DNA of 64,000 nucleotides from Ilex aquifolium (lineage: Eukaryota > Streptophyta > Magnoliopsida > Aquifoliales > Aquifoliaceae), in contig OX637391.1 in the NCBI GenBank assembly GCA_951799425.1, positions 21,438,551-21,502,550 of the forward strand. Direction: 5' to 3'. The position numbers and the translations under genes were made by a program. The notes beneath the pieces were generated by a model, which saw nothing but the letters and a program-made list of their open reading frames with translations, ran no database searches and had not been told where the DNA came from. Of this stretch, positions 11,724-24,345 are shown in pieces (the stretch's first letter is position 1; each line of letters opens with the position of its first letter).

Positions 11724-14242
11724 TGTAACGCCCCAAATACCACCCTGGACGGCATTACATTCTAAAACCATTCATAACATGAGGGCAACTAATAAAAATC
11801 CATAAATGACCGGGGGTCCCTAATTTAACGAAATTTGGGCAGAGTCTCCTTTGTACGGGAAGCTCTACCCAAAACACAACCTGTGCAATTATATTAACTT
11901 GACCACACAGGATCCATTTAACCATCCAATAACAATAAAATTTCATTTACCATCTATACTATCCATAATGTTATCCCAAAAGAATATGTCAAGTATGGCA
12001 GTTACATTCCCAAAAGAATTACATGAATATACTGCAGCGGAATTTCAAAAGAATCTAGACTTTACATTGTTCAGAATTAAATCTCCTAGTCTAGAACAAA
12101 ATAAGCTACATCTCTAGATGTCCCACTCGGGATCTAGGTACCCCTCCAATGAGGCGTCCCCAAGGCCCGGCTCATTAGCGTCAAGCTCCTCCTCTATAGC
12201 ATAATCTGAAAAAGGTTAGCGGTAGGGGGTGAGCACGAAGCTCTGTAGAAAATTTCTCCCAAACCCAAACAAGGTTTAGAAAACATATAAAACGGGTCGG
12301 TCTCATTTCACAAATAACATATATAGTATTTGAAGTAAAACGAGGACATTTAATTAGATCCCAAGTTTACGCATCAACAATAATTTAATGAATAAATGAA
12401 ACCAATATACAATTCATAAGTAATTTCCAAAACATAATCCATCCCACCATACACCATTTCCACAAGTTCTTGTGGCATCCCATACTACCCCAAAACTCTT
12501 GTAGAAACCGTCTATGGTAAAGTGAACAATAACCCATACTAGATGTCCGACACTACCCACGTTACTAATCCGTTATCATTAGTGCTAGGAAATGTTCGTA
12601 CCCACACGGCGTACAGAGACGTCTACCCACACCATGTGGTAGGAAAAGTTCATACCCGCGTAGCATACAAAGCCGTCTACCCACTACATGATACCCGGTC
12701 AATAGTAAACCATGTTAGTATCGTACAACCCCTCAAGAGATAACATACCAACAAACATCTCACATTACCACCAATACCATAAATCTCCAATTTTTCCATC
12801 CCACCTCACATGTAACATTTCAATAAAACAATTTAGGAAAAACACATGAGATCATCGAAATATCATTTTATTACTCAACACATAACACTAAATTTCCTTT
12901 TTAAAACAAGACAAAAGAGTATCCAAGGAGAATCCACACTTCATGAATAAATAGAGTTTTGAAGTGAGGACATGTGAATGTTGGGTTAGGATATCAAGGG
13001 CCAATGGATGTAAAGCTTGAAATCAAGAACAATTAAACACAAGGTCTTGAAATTAAGAATAAAGGAATAACAAGGTGGGTCATCAATGACAAAAGAACAA
13101 TCAAGCCTTGACGTCCATAGCAACAAATATCAAGCTTGGGAATCCAAAAGTGAAGGAACAATCAAGTTTTGTCATTTATAACAACAAACATTAAGATTAG
13201 ACCTCATGAACAAGGGGGAAATCAAGAGGAACCCAATTTCCTTACAATTAGAATTTCGAAGGCACACCAAGAGATTTAGCGATTACCCAAGCACAACATA
13301 GTTTAGAACATGTAATATTTAAGGTTAGGAATCAAGAGAAAAGGAGAAATCAAAGAAAACACAATCTCCTTGAAAATTTGGGGTTTCAAAGGCATACAAG
13401 GGATTTATGGCTATCAAGCCCTAATTTCGTTCATGATATGGTAAGGGATTACAAGAGCAACAAGAAATAGAGATTCCATAACATACATATAAGATTTGGA
13501 AGCAAAACATACATAAATATAAACCCTAACCTCAATGTAAGAGAAAAGGAAGAAATCCCCTACCTTAGATCAAGACTTTAAACTTAGAACCCAAGTTCTT
13601 GTGATCTCCTCCTTCCCTTTTCTCCCTTCTTGATCTTCCTCTAGAGTCCTAAGAGAAGTGGGTTGAGAGTGGCATGAGAGAAATGAGGAAAAATGGGATG
13701 AAATGGTGTTATATTTCGGCCAAATCCCGATTTTTACTGTTCACAGTCTGTTTTGGGGGTTCTCCGAACTTACTGTTTTCCTTATTTTTGACCATGATAC
13801 ACTTTGAATCTGAAAAATTGCAAAACATGAAAGTTGTAGATCTAGATGTCTTCGGCATTGTGTCAAAATTTCAGCTCAATCGGACCATTGTAGCAAGAGT
13901 TATGACAATTCTACGACAACTGGTCCGGAGTAGGCAGCATACCAGGAGGCGCGCCTCAGCGCCCATTTGGGCGCCCCAGCGCCCACATTCTGTCCAAAAT
14001 GGCTCCCCTTGTCATTTCCAATCCAATTTTAACCCTTTCAACTCTAATCCTAACTTATCCCACATACTTTTCTACATCAACCTAATTAGTTCAAGTTCTA
14101 TTATGATTTATTTTGTACATTTACATACCGAAACTAATCTTTAACTACTCTTTCCTTGAGTTATACTATTTTAACATTTCAAATGAAATAGTTACTAAAC
14201 ACCTATGTCTTTTATTTTTATATACGCATGTGGGGTATTACA
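11724..14242 (-). repeat. 5' LTR of the non-autonomous element
   Basis: This is the right copy, nearly identical to 5717-8234. The donor is at 13563, the acceptor at 12206 and the conserved exon at 12114-12205, so the predicted intron is 1,358 nt, as in the left copy. Confidence 0.92.
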
Positions 14243-14477
14243 GAAATACCCGTGGATGTCGCTTAACCCGATACCGCAGCACCACATTCCCTTTACCGGG
14301 ATAAAAAAAATATACAAGTCCAATTTCTTTCGGTTGGTTGACCTATCCGAGATCCAATATACCACCATTGGTATCCCCTTATTATCCATTTGTAACATTA
14401 GAAGGGAGGAAAACATAGCCCAAAGACTTGGCAAAAGAATATATAAAAAAAAAAAAATTCTGAATTTTGGAGAGCGT

Positions 14478-14567
14478 ACCGGTACGCGTACCGGTACGCT
14501 ACGCCTACTGGACCTAACCGTACCGGTACGCTACGCCTTCTGGACCTAACCGTACCGGTACGCCTGG
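14478..14567. promoter_or_regulatory. GTACCGGTAC palindrome cluster in U3 of the split solo LTR
   Basis: Four copies of TACCGGTAC, two overlapping as GTACCGGTACGCGTACCGGT, are spaced by CTACGCCT(A/T)CTGGACC repeats. The ACCGGT core matches the palindromes in the other LTR family. In element sense the cluster is downstream of the predicted acceptor, near the LTR 3' end, so its position differs from that at 1961-2113. Confidence 0.5.
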
Positions 14568-16799
14568 CCCAGAATTGCCCTTTTTACCTATTTTTCATTT
14601 CCAAGCCATTCAAAACCCTTCACAATTCATCAAATACATGTTTGACAAGGATTTCCATATAATACACAACTTATACAAGTTCCATTACAATTAATTCCAT
14701 AATTTACACATCAAAATGGAATTTATACAAAAGTTTTACAAAAACTCGAACTAAGGCCACAAGTCGGCCCCCTTCATGTTTGATGCTCTCCAAGTGAGCC
14801 ATCCGCCGGTGCAAACCCCACACCTGAAATGTTTCCCGTATAGGGTGAGCCAACGCCCAGTAAAGTAAACCCTACAAGGGCTACTCTCCCCCTAGATGCT
14901 CATGCTCATGCAACATTCATTTGCAAACAATCATTTCTCACAAGGACATGCATCCTAAGTTGGAATGCAATACTACCATGCCATGAAATGAGATGTCACT
15001 CCTTCATGCATTTCAACTCGAGTCTTCACCGACTCCTACAACACGATGCAATGTCAAAGTGTTTCATTTCATCATTTATGTTTCATCAAATGACATTTTC
15101 AAAGCTAGGGTCTTTCTTGGGATCGGAATTTTTCATGGACTCATACCAATGGTCTTCCACACCCGTACACTTTATGGGCTCTTATACCAATGGAGTGCAC
15201 CCCCCAAATCACCGGGTCTTTCACCCGAGAGGTCGTCATGCCTCTTCTTGCTCATCCCGACCCAATTTATCATGCAATCATGGACTTAGCTAGGTCTTCG
15301 ACCCAACTTTTCCCAAGTCATTTCGTCAATCACCAAGTGTGGCGTTGACATCAACCATGCACACACCCATGTAATGAGATGCTTCCGTGCACATGCAATG
15401 CTATGTCCCATTGCATACCACATGATGTTCAATATGTCAAGAACAACCCATACACAATTTCAACACCTCCATGGTAAATTTATATCCTAAGCATATAATT
15501 ACCATATTCATTTCAATGTTACTATATCAACATATGCATATATCAACAAGCACATTTAATTACAAATCATATCATATGCATATGATTCCACAAGTTAAAC
15601 TTAAGCATGTTATTTCAATTCAATTAAAACAACTACTTCCATTCAAACAAGGCATTTAATCAAACACCATTTAGGCACAATTTATAAATCTCATAATCAT
15701 GCCTCAAATTTCTCCAAGTTACATAATAATTCACATGTAACTTCATACACCAAAGTTAAGCTAGAAATTAGATTTAAACCATCTCTATGCTCACTTTTCC
15801 ATTTCTATGACCATAAACCTATATATGAAGGTCTATCCTAGGCATAGCATATCAAAACTTTAGACTACTAACATCTAAGGAAAGATTACACCAAATTAGG
15901 GAGAACCCTACCTCTTGAAGCGTAATTACCCGAAGGAAGCTTCAAGAACACTTTCCTAGCCCAAGACTAGATTTCCCCCAAATCTCCTCTTTTGGATCTT
16001 CGGTGAAATCCCCCGTTCTTGGTGTGGTTGTGTAGCCCTCATCGAGAGAATCGACTTTGACTCTTGGTTCGACGGATTCCGAGCGACGGAAGTCCGGGAA
16101 ATCGCCGGAGAAAGCTTGAAGATCAAGGTTTTCTCTCTTTTCTCTCCCTCTTTCTCCCACACGTTGAAGACCAGCACAATGGCAGAATTTTTCTGCCTAA
16201 AATGCAGATATTTGTCTCTATTTATAGTTCTAATACTCGACCCACGTCGCGCCACGTGTCCTTCGCTTAATCGGGTCCGATTTCGTCCCGAAACGATTCG
16301 TTTGATCCCAGTTTAAGTTCAAATTAATTTTATTTGAACTTTAACTTAATTTTAAGGAAATTTTATAAAATTTATTTATGGGGACGTTCGTAAGGTAAAT
16401 CGCCACGCAGTCGCCTCGAATGACGTGCAAAATCCGACTACTTCGGAATTCGACGAAATTTGACAAGATGACTAAATTTCGCGATACGAATTCAACAGCG
16501 AACTCCGTTTCCTCATCCGAGGTCTAGAACATGAGTATTTTAAATATGCATTATAGTGGCAAATTACTATTTTGCCCTTTTTTGGAAAAAGTTTAAATTT
16601 CCCGGGTTTTACACCCACTGATTTCACCATTCTTAATAAATCTGACATTATCAATACATATAATTCTCATACTATGGGTAGGATAGTGAAACTTATACTT
16701 TTTGGATTTTTTCTGATAAACTATAAAGTTACTATTAATCGTTCTAAAATCCAATTTCTTTTCAGATGTCTCAAACTCCAAGAGCATTCATCCATAAAA

Positions 16800-17460
16800 A
16801 TCACGTAATATACTCCTAAGCATTTTCACTATGTATATCATTATGCTATCACGTACTAGACATAGTGTGCTAAGTAGAAATATCATACTTTTCAAGAAGT
16901 TTAACAAATAGATAAAGTCATTATCTTTAACCATCATACCTTCCCTAATATTTACCACTCCGATCTGATGACTTTCACTTTTCTATATACATATATTTCA
17001 ACATTAATAATATGTACCTTAATGGCAATCTCTACTTGGAATTTTTGAGATAACGATAATGTGAAAAATCATCCATAAACGTGATAACACATTCTTTATG
17101 TGTCTGTATAGATAAGTTTAAAGAGTTTTGCACTTCTAGAATCCTTCTTGGTGTTTTCGATTCATTTTTCCTTAATAGAATCTATACACACCAAATCAAT
17201 AAAATTATAGATCGAAAACGATATCATATTTGATTTGTTTCTTCAACATTTCTCTAATTATGTGACCTAGTCATTTATGTCACAACATAAAGAATTTTTC
17301 ATTTATCGGACTACAATAGGTTCTAAACATTATGATGCAGGGTTAGAAGAGACTCAAAAAATAGGTCATCAACCTTTAATTTATACAAACCATTATGAAG
17401 AATACCAGAATGCTAAAAATGTATTCTTAAACAAACGAACACTTTATTATCATATTTGAA
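16800..17460 (-). pseudogene. copia integrase remnant
   Basis: Translated on minus this gives a decayed copia integrase. A CIDSIKEK-like piece follows the zinc-binding region, then a LIYTDT piece with the first catalytic Asp, KVIRSEW in place of the RSDRG motif, a KYDI-like stretch, and a short MLRSIL piece as in RNRTLxDMVRSM. Frames are broken throughout. The integrase lies upstream of reverse transcriptase, which fits Ty1/copia. Confidence 0.65.
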
Positions 17461-17959
17461 AAGATTAACAATCATCATGAAGTTTAGATAAGAAAATCAA
17501 ACTTCAAAATACTAGGAACATAAATTATTATATAAATTATGATTGATATCTAGAAACAAACAAAAAGTCCCAACCATCTTAAATTGGGCTTTGACCTGAT
17601 TAACCATAAATATCAATTTATGATTTAACATTTTGGGTTATGAGAAATCCCTAGCATCGAATTTGAAACATTTGTTGTAGCAAATTTAAGTCAATCCATA
17701 ATGTGCTACTAAAATATTCTTCTTTAAAGTGTGATTCGAAACATACAAAAGCTTGAATACTTATCTTTCCTTTCGAATCATGCCATTCGTTTATATCAAT
17801 CATTTTAAATATCTCAACTTTTTCATAAATGACACATTATTTATTTCTCTTATGAGCTTAAGTAGCTAAGTAGGCTCTTGGTCTTAGAATAGTGTCTTAA
17901 GTTCTTAAGTCTTGTTTCCACTTAAACAAACATAATAGACATACATTATCATGCTACAT

Positions 17960-18130
17960 ATCATCAATATAGGTTCATATCAAGGGACGAAGAGTTCAAA
18001 TTAAATTACATAAAAGAACTCGTCTATCCTTAAAACCATCAACTTAGTAGCTAAAATTATGAGGATATATTTATGCATCCCACATGTACTATCAAATTTC
18101 ATAATGGTAAGTTCAGCCATCATTGTCCAA
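17960..18130 (-). pseudogene. copia gag remnant
   Basis: On minus, a piece MKFDSTCGMHKYILI followed by LRIDEFFYVI resembles the copia gag segment of the form KFDG...HI..M and L...F.V..IL. It sits between the integrase remnant and the leader repeats, as expected. Surrounding stops mark it as dead. Confidence 0.5.
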
Positions 18131-18872
18131 TAAGAAACTCATCAATAGTTCAATAACATTCTTGCATAACTATGTAACATTAATAAGCATTATCCATATG
18201 CAAAAGTACTAACTTAATATTTTTCATAATTATCATTCGCATAATCATAATGTCCAGTCTATTCAATCCCTTATAGGCTTTGTGCAAAACTTTTTTCATT
18301 AGAACTACTTGATTCAGTAATAGCACTAAAGTGTCAGACAAGTAGTCAAAATACATAAGTGAAATTGAATTTGTTCACATCAATCTGAAAATACTCATTC
18401 CATTAAGTATCGAACTAGACAAAGTATGTGAATGTAACAATACATGAACTAACAATAAAAGAAGGTAATTGCTCACTACATTAATGCTTTGATTCATCTA
18501 TAAGTTTAACCATAAGATAGAATAAAATATATATTCTAATAAGCAATAAGTAGTACTATCGTGACTCTCTTTTGGGTAGTAATCACGATATACTAATACA
18601 TTAACCATTATGGTGATTCTCTCTCACCTAATAGGACTAATTAATAATATATTCATAATTAGGTAGCTCTGTCACCTTTGGGCATCCGTTCCACACCCAT
18701 TATGAATATACATCAATCATCCTATTCCAGTTAATTAATCACTTGAAAGGTGGTGCACCTTTGGGCCGATTCCTAATATCCAAGTGATCAAGAAACTGCG
18801 ATTTGTAAGTCATTATTTTAATACATCGGTAATGTGTATTAAATATCAATTATATGATTTAATACTTATTAG

Positions 18873-19039
18873 TCATTCTAGTTGGGCCACTTTGGCGGCT
18901 ACCGAACTATGTCATAATATAGGCATTAAATCAAAATAATGACATTACACAAAAAATTATTTTAATATCACAAGATAATTGATATTAAAATTGATTATTT
19001 GATTTGGTATCTATAAGTCATTCTAGTTGGGTCACTTTG
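18873..19039. repeat. copia leader tandem repeats, left part
   Basis: Units of about 127-145 bp begin TCATTCTAGTTGGG, continue (T/C)CACTTTGG and then an AT-rich stretch. Starts are at 18873 and 19018. The array is cut by the gypsy insertion at 19040 and continues at 27321. Confidence 0.8.
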
Positions 19040-20804
19040 TGTAATACCCCAAAACACACCCTGGACGGCATTACATTCTAGAACATTCACATCATGAGAG
19101 CACTAGAATAATCCATCAATAAATAAGACTTCATAAAGTCATCCATAAAATTTACAGTATTATCCCAAAAGAATAAACCCATTTTGGCCTTTACATTCCA
19201 AAAATCACATAATGTAGCGCAGCGGAAATAACAAAAGAAAACTAGACCTTACAAGGTTCAAAATGAATATCCTAGTCTAGTACAAAAAGGAAAGGAGGTC
19301 GCTCTATGCGTCCACCTCGGGGTCCACGTTCCCTTCTACGGGAGCTTCCCAATGTCCCGGCTCGTCAGTTCCGAGCTCCTCCTCTAGACAAAGACCTGAA
19401 ATATGTTGTTTGTAGGGGGTGAGCACGAAGCTCTGTAGCAACATTCCTCCCAAACTTTAACAAGGTTTATAAAAGCATATAAAATGGCCGATCTCATTTC
19501 ACAAATAGCATATATAATCTTTGAAGTAAAACATGGATATTTTAGTAGATCTCAAGTTTAAGGAACAACAGTAATTGAATGAATAAGTGAAACCACTATA
19601 GAGTTAGTAAACCATTTCCAAATATAATTCAATCCACCATACACAGTTTCCAACAATTCTTTCGGTAGGTGACATACTTTAGGGTAACCTCCACCTCCGT
19701 TTAGATCGTCTTTGATTCTCAAGCATCCTTACAAGGAACCTCTTGAGAATGGGTGAGCATCCTTACAAGGAACCTCTCACTCTTGTGTATCACAAACAAC
19801 CTCAACCAAGCTTACAATTCCAATATTGATTTCAATTTACAATCATCTATCCAAACTCCCCCAAAATATATCATGTAATAATTCCACAACTAACAAAGAA
19901 AATACATGAGATCACAATAACATCATTGTTCTACCCAACACAAAGCACTAAGGGTTCGAAAATCCATAATAAAGAAAGCATTTAAGAAAGAAATATATCA
20001 CTCTCCAAAAATGAGGATTTTAAAACTAGAGAAGAAATTTCATGGGTATTAAACCCTAGCTTTGTTCAAAACATGTAATCTTTGCCAAAAAGCCTAAGAG
20101 ATGATGATTTCATAGCATATATATACCATTGATAGCCAAAACATACATATATAAATACCCTAACCTCAATGTAAGAGAGTGAGAGAAAACCCCTACCTTA
20201 TGCTCTTGAAGAAACCTAGGGTTTGAGTCTTGAATCACTTGTGAACCCTTTGTCTTTCCTTGTTTTTCACCTTTGATCTTGTGTTTTTCTCTTCCCCTCT
20301 TTCTCTCTAATGTTTTCTAGGGTTTTAAGGTGTGTAATGAAGGCTAAGGGGATGGCAAGAAGTATTTATAGTGGGGGAAAAACCGGCTGTTCGCGAACTA
20401 AAATTGTCTGATTTTTTACAGTGACTACCGGTAGTTAAACTATGACTACCGGTAGTTCGACTATTCTGGGCACTGGACTACCTGTTGACTACCGGTAGTC
20501 CGAGTACACTGGGCACTTGACTACCTGTTGACTACCGGTAGTTGATCCCAGATTTGCCTACTTCCTTTATTTTTCATTTCTAATCCATTCCAATCTCTTC
20601 CAAAACCATCCCAAACCTCTCCAACATATATTTCTACCTCAAACCTATTTAGTACAAGTTCTAGGACATAAAATTTCATATTTTCACATACTAAAACTAA
20701 ATTTCAAATATTATTTCCTCGAGTTATACTATATCAACATTTTTAAAACAATTATTTACTATATATCTATATACATATATAAAAGAAAAATGCGGGGTGT
20801 TACA
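19040..20804 (-). repeat. 3' LTR of the Tekay-like element
   Basis: The LTR is 1,765 bp. It has a predicted donor at 20196, an acceptor at 19396 and the 92-nt exon at 19304-19395. Four CTACCGGTAG palindromes lie at about 20430-20545. One G fewer than in the 5' LTR near 19417 closes the read-through frame found there, but not the 92-nt exon. Confidence 0.93.
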
Positions 20805-20821
20805 ATCCACCCCCCTTAAAG
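20805..20821 (-). other. polypurine tract
   Basis: On minus this reads CTTTAAGGGGGGTGGAT, directly before the 3' LTR. It is the expected plus-strand primer site. Confidence 0.85.
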
Positions 20822-20845
20822 AAAGTTTCGTCCTCGAAACTTACC

Positions 20846-23800
20846 TCAAGTAGCGAACAAATATGGATACTTCTCCCGCATTTCTTGCTCCGGTTCCCAT
20901 GTAGCTTCCTCCACTCCATGGTGTTGCCACAAAACTTTCACCAGCTGGATGACTTTGTTGCAAAGCTCTTTCTCCTTTGTGTCGAGAATTCTCACCGGTT
21001 GCTCTTCATATGTTGCTCCGTCTTGGATTTCAATCTCCTCCAAGTTCACGACTGGAGTTGCATCCGAGTGACACCTTCTCAACATGGACATGTGGAACAC
21101 ATCATGTACTCCGGATAGCTGGGCTGGTAGTCGAAGTTGATATGCCGCCTTGCCTATCGCTTTGATTATCTCAAACAGTCCGGTATATCTTGGCGCTAGC
21201 TTCCCCTTCTTGCCGAATCGAAACACGCCCTTCTTGGGTGACACCTTGAGAAATACGTAGTCTCCCACCTTGAATTCTAAGGGTCTTCGTCTGTGGTCCG
21301 CATAGCTCTTCTGTCTACTTTGCGCCGTCCGTAGCCTCTCTCAGATGAGTTGAATCTTCTCCGTAGTTTCTCGAACAATGTCCGGTCCCAACAAACTACT
21401 CTCACCGGATTCTAACCAACACGTCGGTGATCGGCATGGTCTTCCATACAATGCTTCATACGGTGCCATCCCAATACTTTCCTGATAGTTGTTGTTGTAA
21501 GCAAACTCCACCAACGGTAAGTGGTCGCTCCAACTCCCCTTGAAGTCCAACGCGCAAGTGCGTAACATATCCTCCAAAATCTGGATCACCCTCTCGGATT
21601 GGCCATCCGTTTGGGGATGAAAAGCTGTACTGAAATGTAACTCCGTCCCCATCGCTTGTTGTAGACTCTGCCAGAATCTCGCCACAAACCTAGAGTCACG
21701 ATCCGACACAATCGAGAGCGGAACGCCGTGTAATCTCACTATCTCACAGATATACAACTGGCTCAAAGTCTCGAATGTATCCGTGGTCTTCATACCCAAA
21801 AAGTGAGCGGACTTGGTGAGTCTATCCACAATGACCCACACTACATTATGCCCACGCAACGTCCGTGGTAAACCCGACACGAAGTCCATGGTGATGTGAT
21901 CCCACTTCCACTCTGGAATAGGCAAAGACTGTAGGACTCCTCCCGGCCTTTGATGCTCAATCTTCACTTGCTGGCACACCACACATTTTGCCACATACTT
22001 GGCCACATCTCGCTTCATTCCCCTCCACCAGTATTGACGCTTCATGTCCCTATACATCTTTGTGCTACCGGGGTGGATAGCAAACTTGGAGCGATGACAC
22101 TCTCCAAGTATTTCCTCCTTTAGGGACGAATCATTGGGAACACATAGCTTCTCCCCATATCTCAACTCTCCATTCTTCCAAGACCATCCTTCAATCACTT
22201 CTCCATTCTCTAATCGGGCTCTAATAAAATCGAGTTCCGAATCCAGGCATTGCAACTCCACCACTCGTTGCAGAAGCGTCGGTTGAGCTATAAGGTTGAA
22301 TATATAGGGTTGATACTCCGGTCCATCCACCCATAGATCGTACTCCTCCAATGCATCAATCATTTTCCACCTATTTACCGCAAGAGAATTGATTTCACCC
22401 CGAGACTTCCTGCTAAGAGCGTTGGCAACTACATTGGCCTTCCCCGGATGGTAGTTGAGCGTGAACTCATAATCTTCCAAGTACTCAATCCACCTTCTCT
22501 GCCGGAGATTCAAGTCTTTCTGTGTGAAGATATACTTAAGGCTTTTATGGTCCGAGAACACTTGAAATTTCTCCCCGTATAAATAACATCTCCACAACTT
22601 AAGAGCAAACACCACCGCAGCTAGCTCCAAGTCGTGTGTGGGATAATTCTGCTCATGCACCTTGAGTTGCCTCGAGCCATAAGCCACTACCTTCCCTCCT
22701 TGCATTAGAACGCATCCCAAGCCTCTTAGTGAAGCATCGGTGTAGACATCGTAGCTTTCCCCACTACTCGGAATGATGAGGATAGGTGTCGTCGTCAACT
22801 TCTCCTTCAAGGTGCGGAAAGCTAGTTCACACGCTTGAGTCCACGAAAATTTCTCCCCCTTCTTTGTAAGGCGAGTCATCGACATCGCAAGCTTGGAGAA
22901 TCTTTCCACAAACCTACGATAATAGCCGGCTAACCCCAAGAAACTCCGTACTTCTGTCACGTTCTTCGGTGGTTCCCATTTCATCACGGCCTCAATCTTT
23001 GCGGGATCAACCGCTACTCCTTGCTCGGACACAACATGGCCAAGGAACTTCACTTCCTTCATCCAAAACTCACACTTGCTCATCTTTGCATATAACTTAT
23101 GTTCTCTCAATGTTTGTAGCACCATAGAGAGATGACGAGCATGTTCCTCTTGAGTCTGTGAGTAAACCAATATGTCATCAATAAACACAATGACAAATTG
23201 ATCGAGGTAAGGCCGGAAGACTCTGTGCATCAATTCCATGAAGGCTGCGGGGGCATTAGTCAATCCGAACGGCATCACCGTATACTCGAAATGACCATAC
23301 CGGGTACGGAAAGTAGTCTTAGGAATATCCTCCTCCTTAATCCACAGCTGATGATACCCCGTGCGAAGATCAATCTTGGAGTAATACTTTGAACCCTTCA
23401 ACTGATCAAATAAGTCATCAATTCTCGGCAACGGATACTTATTCTTCACGGTAACCTGATTCAACCTCCGGTAATCCGTGCACAACCGTAGAGTCTCATC
23501 CGTTTTCTTCACAAAGAGGACCGGGGCTCCCCAGGGTGAAGTGCTTAGACGGATAAACCCAATCGCCAACAAATGATCCAACTGCTTCCTTAGCTCCTTC
23601 AACTCCAAAGGTGCCATCCGGTAGGGAGCAATAGATATGGGTTCGGTTCCCGGATAGAGATCGATCTTGAATTCAATTTCCCTATGTGGCGGTAATCCGG
23701 GTAATTCCTCGGGAAAAACATCTGAAAACTCCGATACAATTAACACCACATCCGTGTGGAGTTTATCCTTGTTATCTCCCATCAAGCTAGCTAAGAAACT

Positions 23801-24345
23801 CAATTGACTTCCCGCTTTCGCTTTTAAGAATCTACTACCCGTAGTAGGAAATGGATGGAAAGAATCTCGGTTATTCACAAAACTAAAAACGACTCCTCCC
23901 GGTAACTGAAATGTAATCCGCTTGCGGAAACAATCCATTACCGCTCGGAAAGCAGACAACAAGTTCATCCCGAAAATCACATCATACCCCTTTATCTCTA
24001 AAGCAATCAAATCCACAATCAATTCGTGCTCCCCAATGCGAAGCACGCAATCCTTGCAAACTCGGCTAGAGTCTAACCGTTCTCCCATGGGCAAGCTAAT
24101 ATTCATAACATGCTCTAACTTCGCGAAACTCAATCCCAAATCAAGTGCGTATGTCGTGCGTACAAATGAGTGTGTTGCACCGGGGTCAAATAATATGCGG
24201 GCCCAAGAATTATAAATAAGGACGATACCTTCCACAACGGCGTTGGCAATGTCCTCCTCCGGCTGAGTCAAAGCAAATACTCGCCCTTGGTTGGCGCCGC
24301 CGGGGGCGTGAGCTTGTATCGGTCGCTGCGGTGCAGGCCTCGGGG
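20846..24345 (-). pseudogene. gypsy polyprotein (protease, RT, RNase H, integrase, chromodomain), disrupted
   Basis: On minus, protease, reverse transcriptase with FIDD (Y/FxDD) and the [10 protein letters not shown] motif, RNase H (VYTDAS, FSDHKS), and integrase with an HHCC finger (HPGSTKMY to CVVCQQ) and DDE residues follow in order. The last part (20846-21268) has the VGDYVFLKV motif and a C-terminal chromodomain-like segment (KVLWQHHGVEEATWE), typical of Tekay/Del chromoviruses. Defects: protease reads DPGA where the family has D-S/T-G; RNase H has NVVANALSR where Asp is usual in NVVADALSR; TGA at 21341-21343 stands where CGA is expected, and the frame continues in phase after it; and the join to gag is out of frame near 24342-24345. 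This copy cannot make a full polyprotein. Confidence 0.93.

Larger units (their letters stand above)
5717..14242 (-). mobile_element. young non-autonomous Ty3/gypsy element, TSD GAAAT
   Basis: LTRs of 2,518 and 2,519 bp (5717-8234 and 11724-14242) begin TGTAACGCCCC and end GGGGTATTACA. They are flanked by GAAAT (5712-5716 and 14243-14247). The LTRs differ at only about 13 sites by eye (about 0.5 percent). The internal region is 3.5 kb and keeps an initiator-Met primer site, a polypurine tract, a shortened gag-like frame and the last codons of pol. It lacks reverse transcriptase, RNase H and integrase, so transposition must have used proteins supplied in trans. A relative of the Tekay-like element in this window is the obvious candidate, because the terminal internal sequences match. 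Confidence 0.92.
5652..16613 (-). mobile_element. solo LTR interrupted by a nested element, TSD CCCAC
   Basis: The sequence TGTGACACCCCATTTTTTCC begins at 5652 and is cut at 5716 by the element at 5,717. It resumes at 14,248 and ends CCCGGGTTTTACA at 16613. The outer flanks carry perfect duplications CCCAC (5647-5651 and 16614-16618). Without the insertion the LTR is about 2.43 kb. On minus it has a TATAAATA box (16219-16226), a GTAGGG donor at 15911 and a CATTTCAG acceptor at 14824. This is the same plan as the other LTRs, but the conserved acidic peptide is absent here. Confidence 0.9.

Noticed and set aside
24268-24345. Programmed gag-pol frameshift
   Set aside because: No slippery heptamer was evident, and the related non-autonomous frame crosses the same region without a shift, so a one-base gain is the simpler reading.
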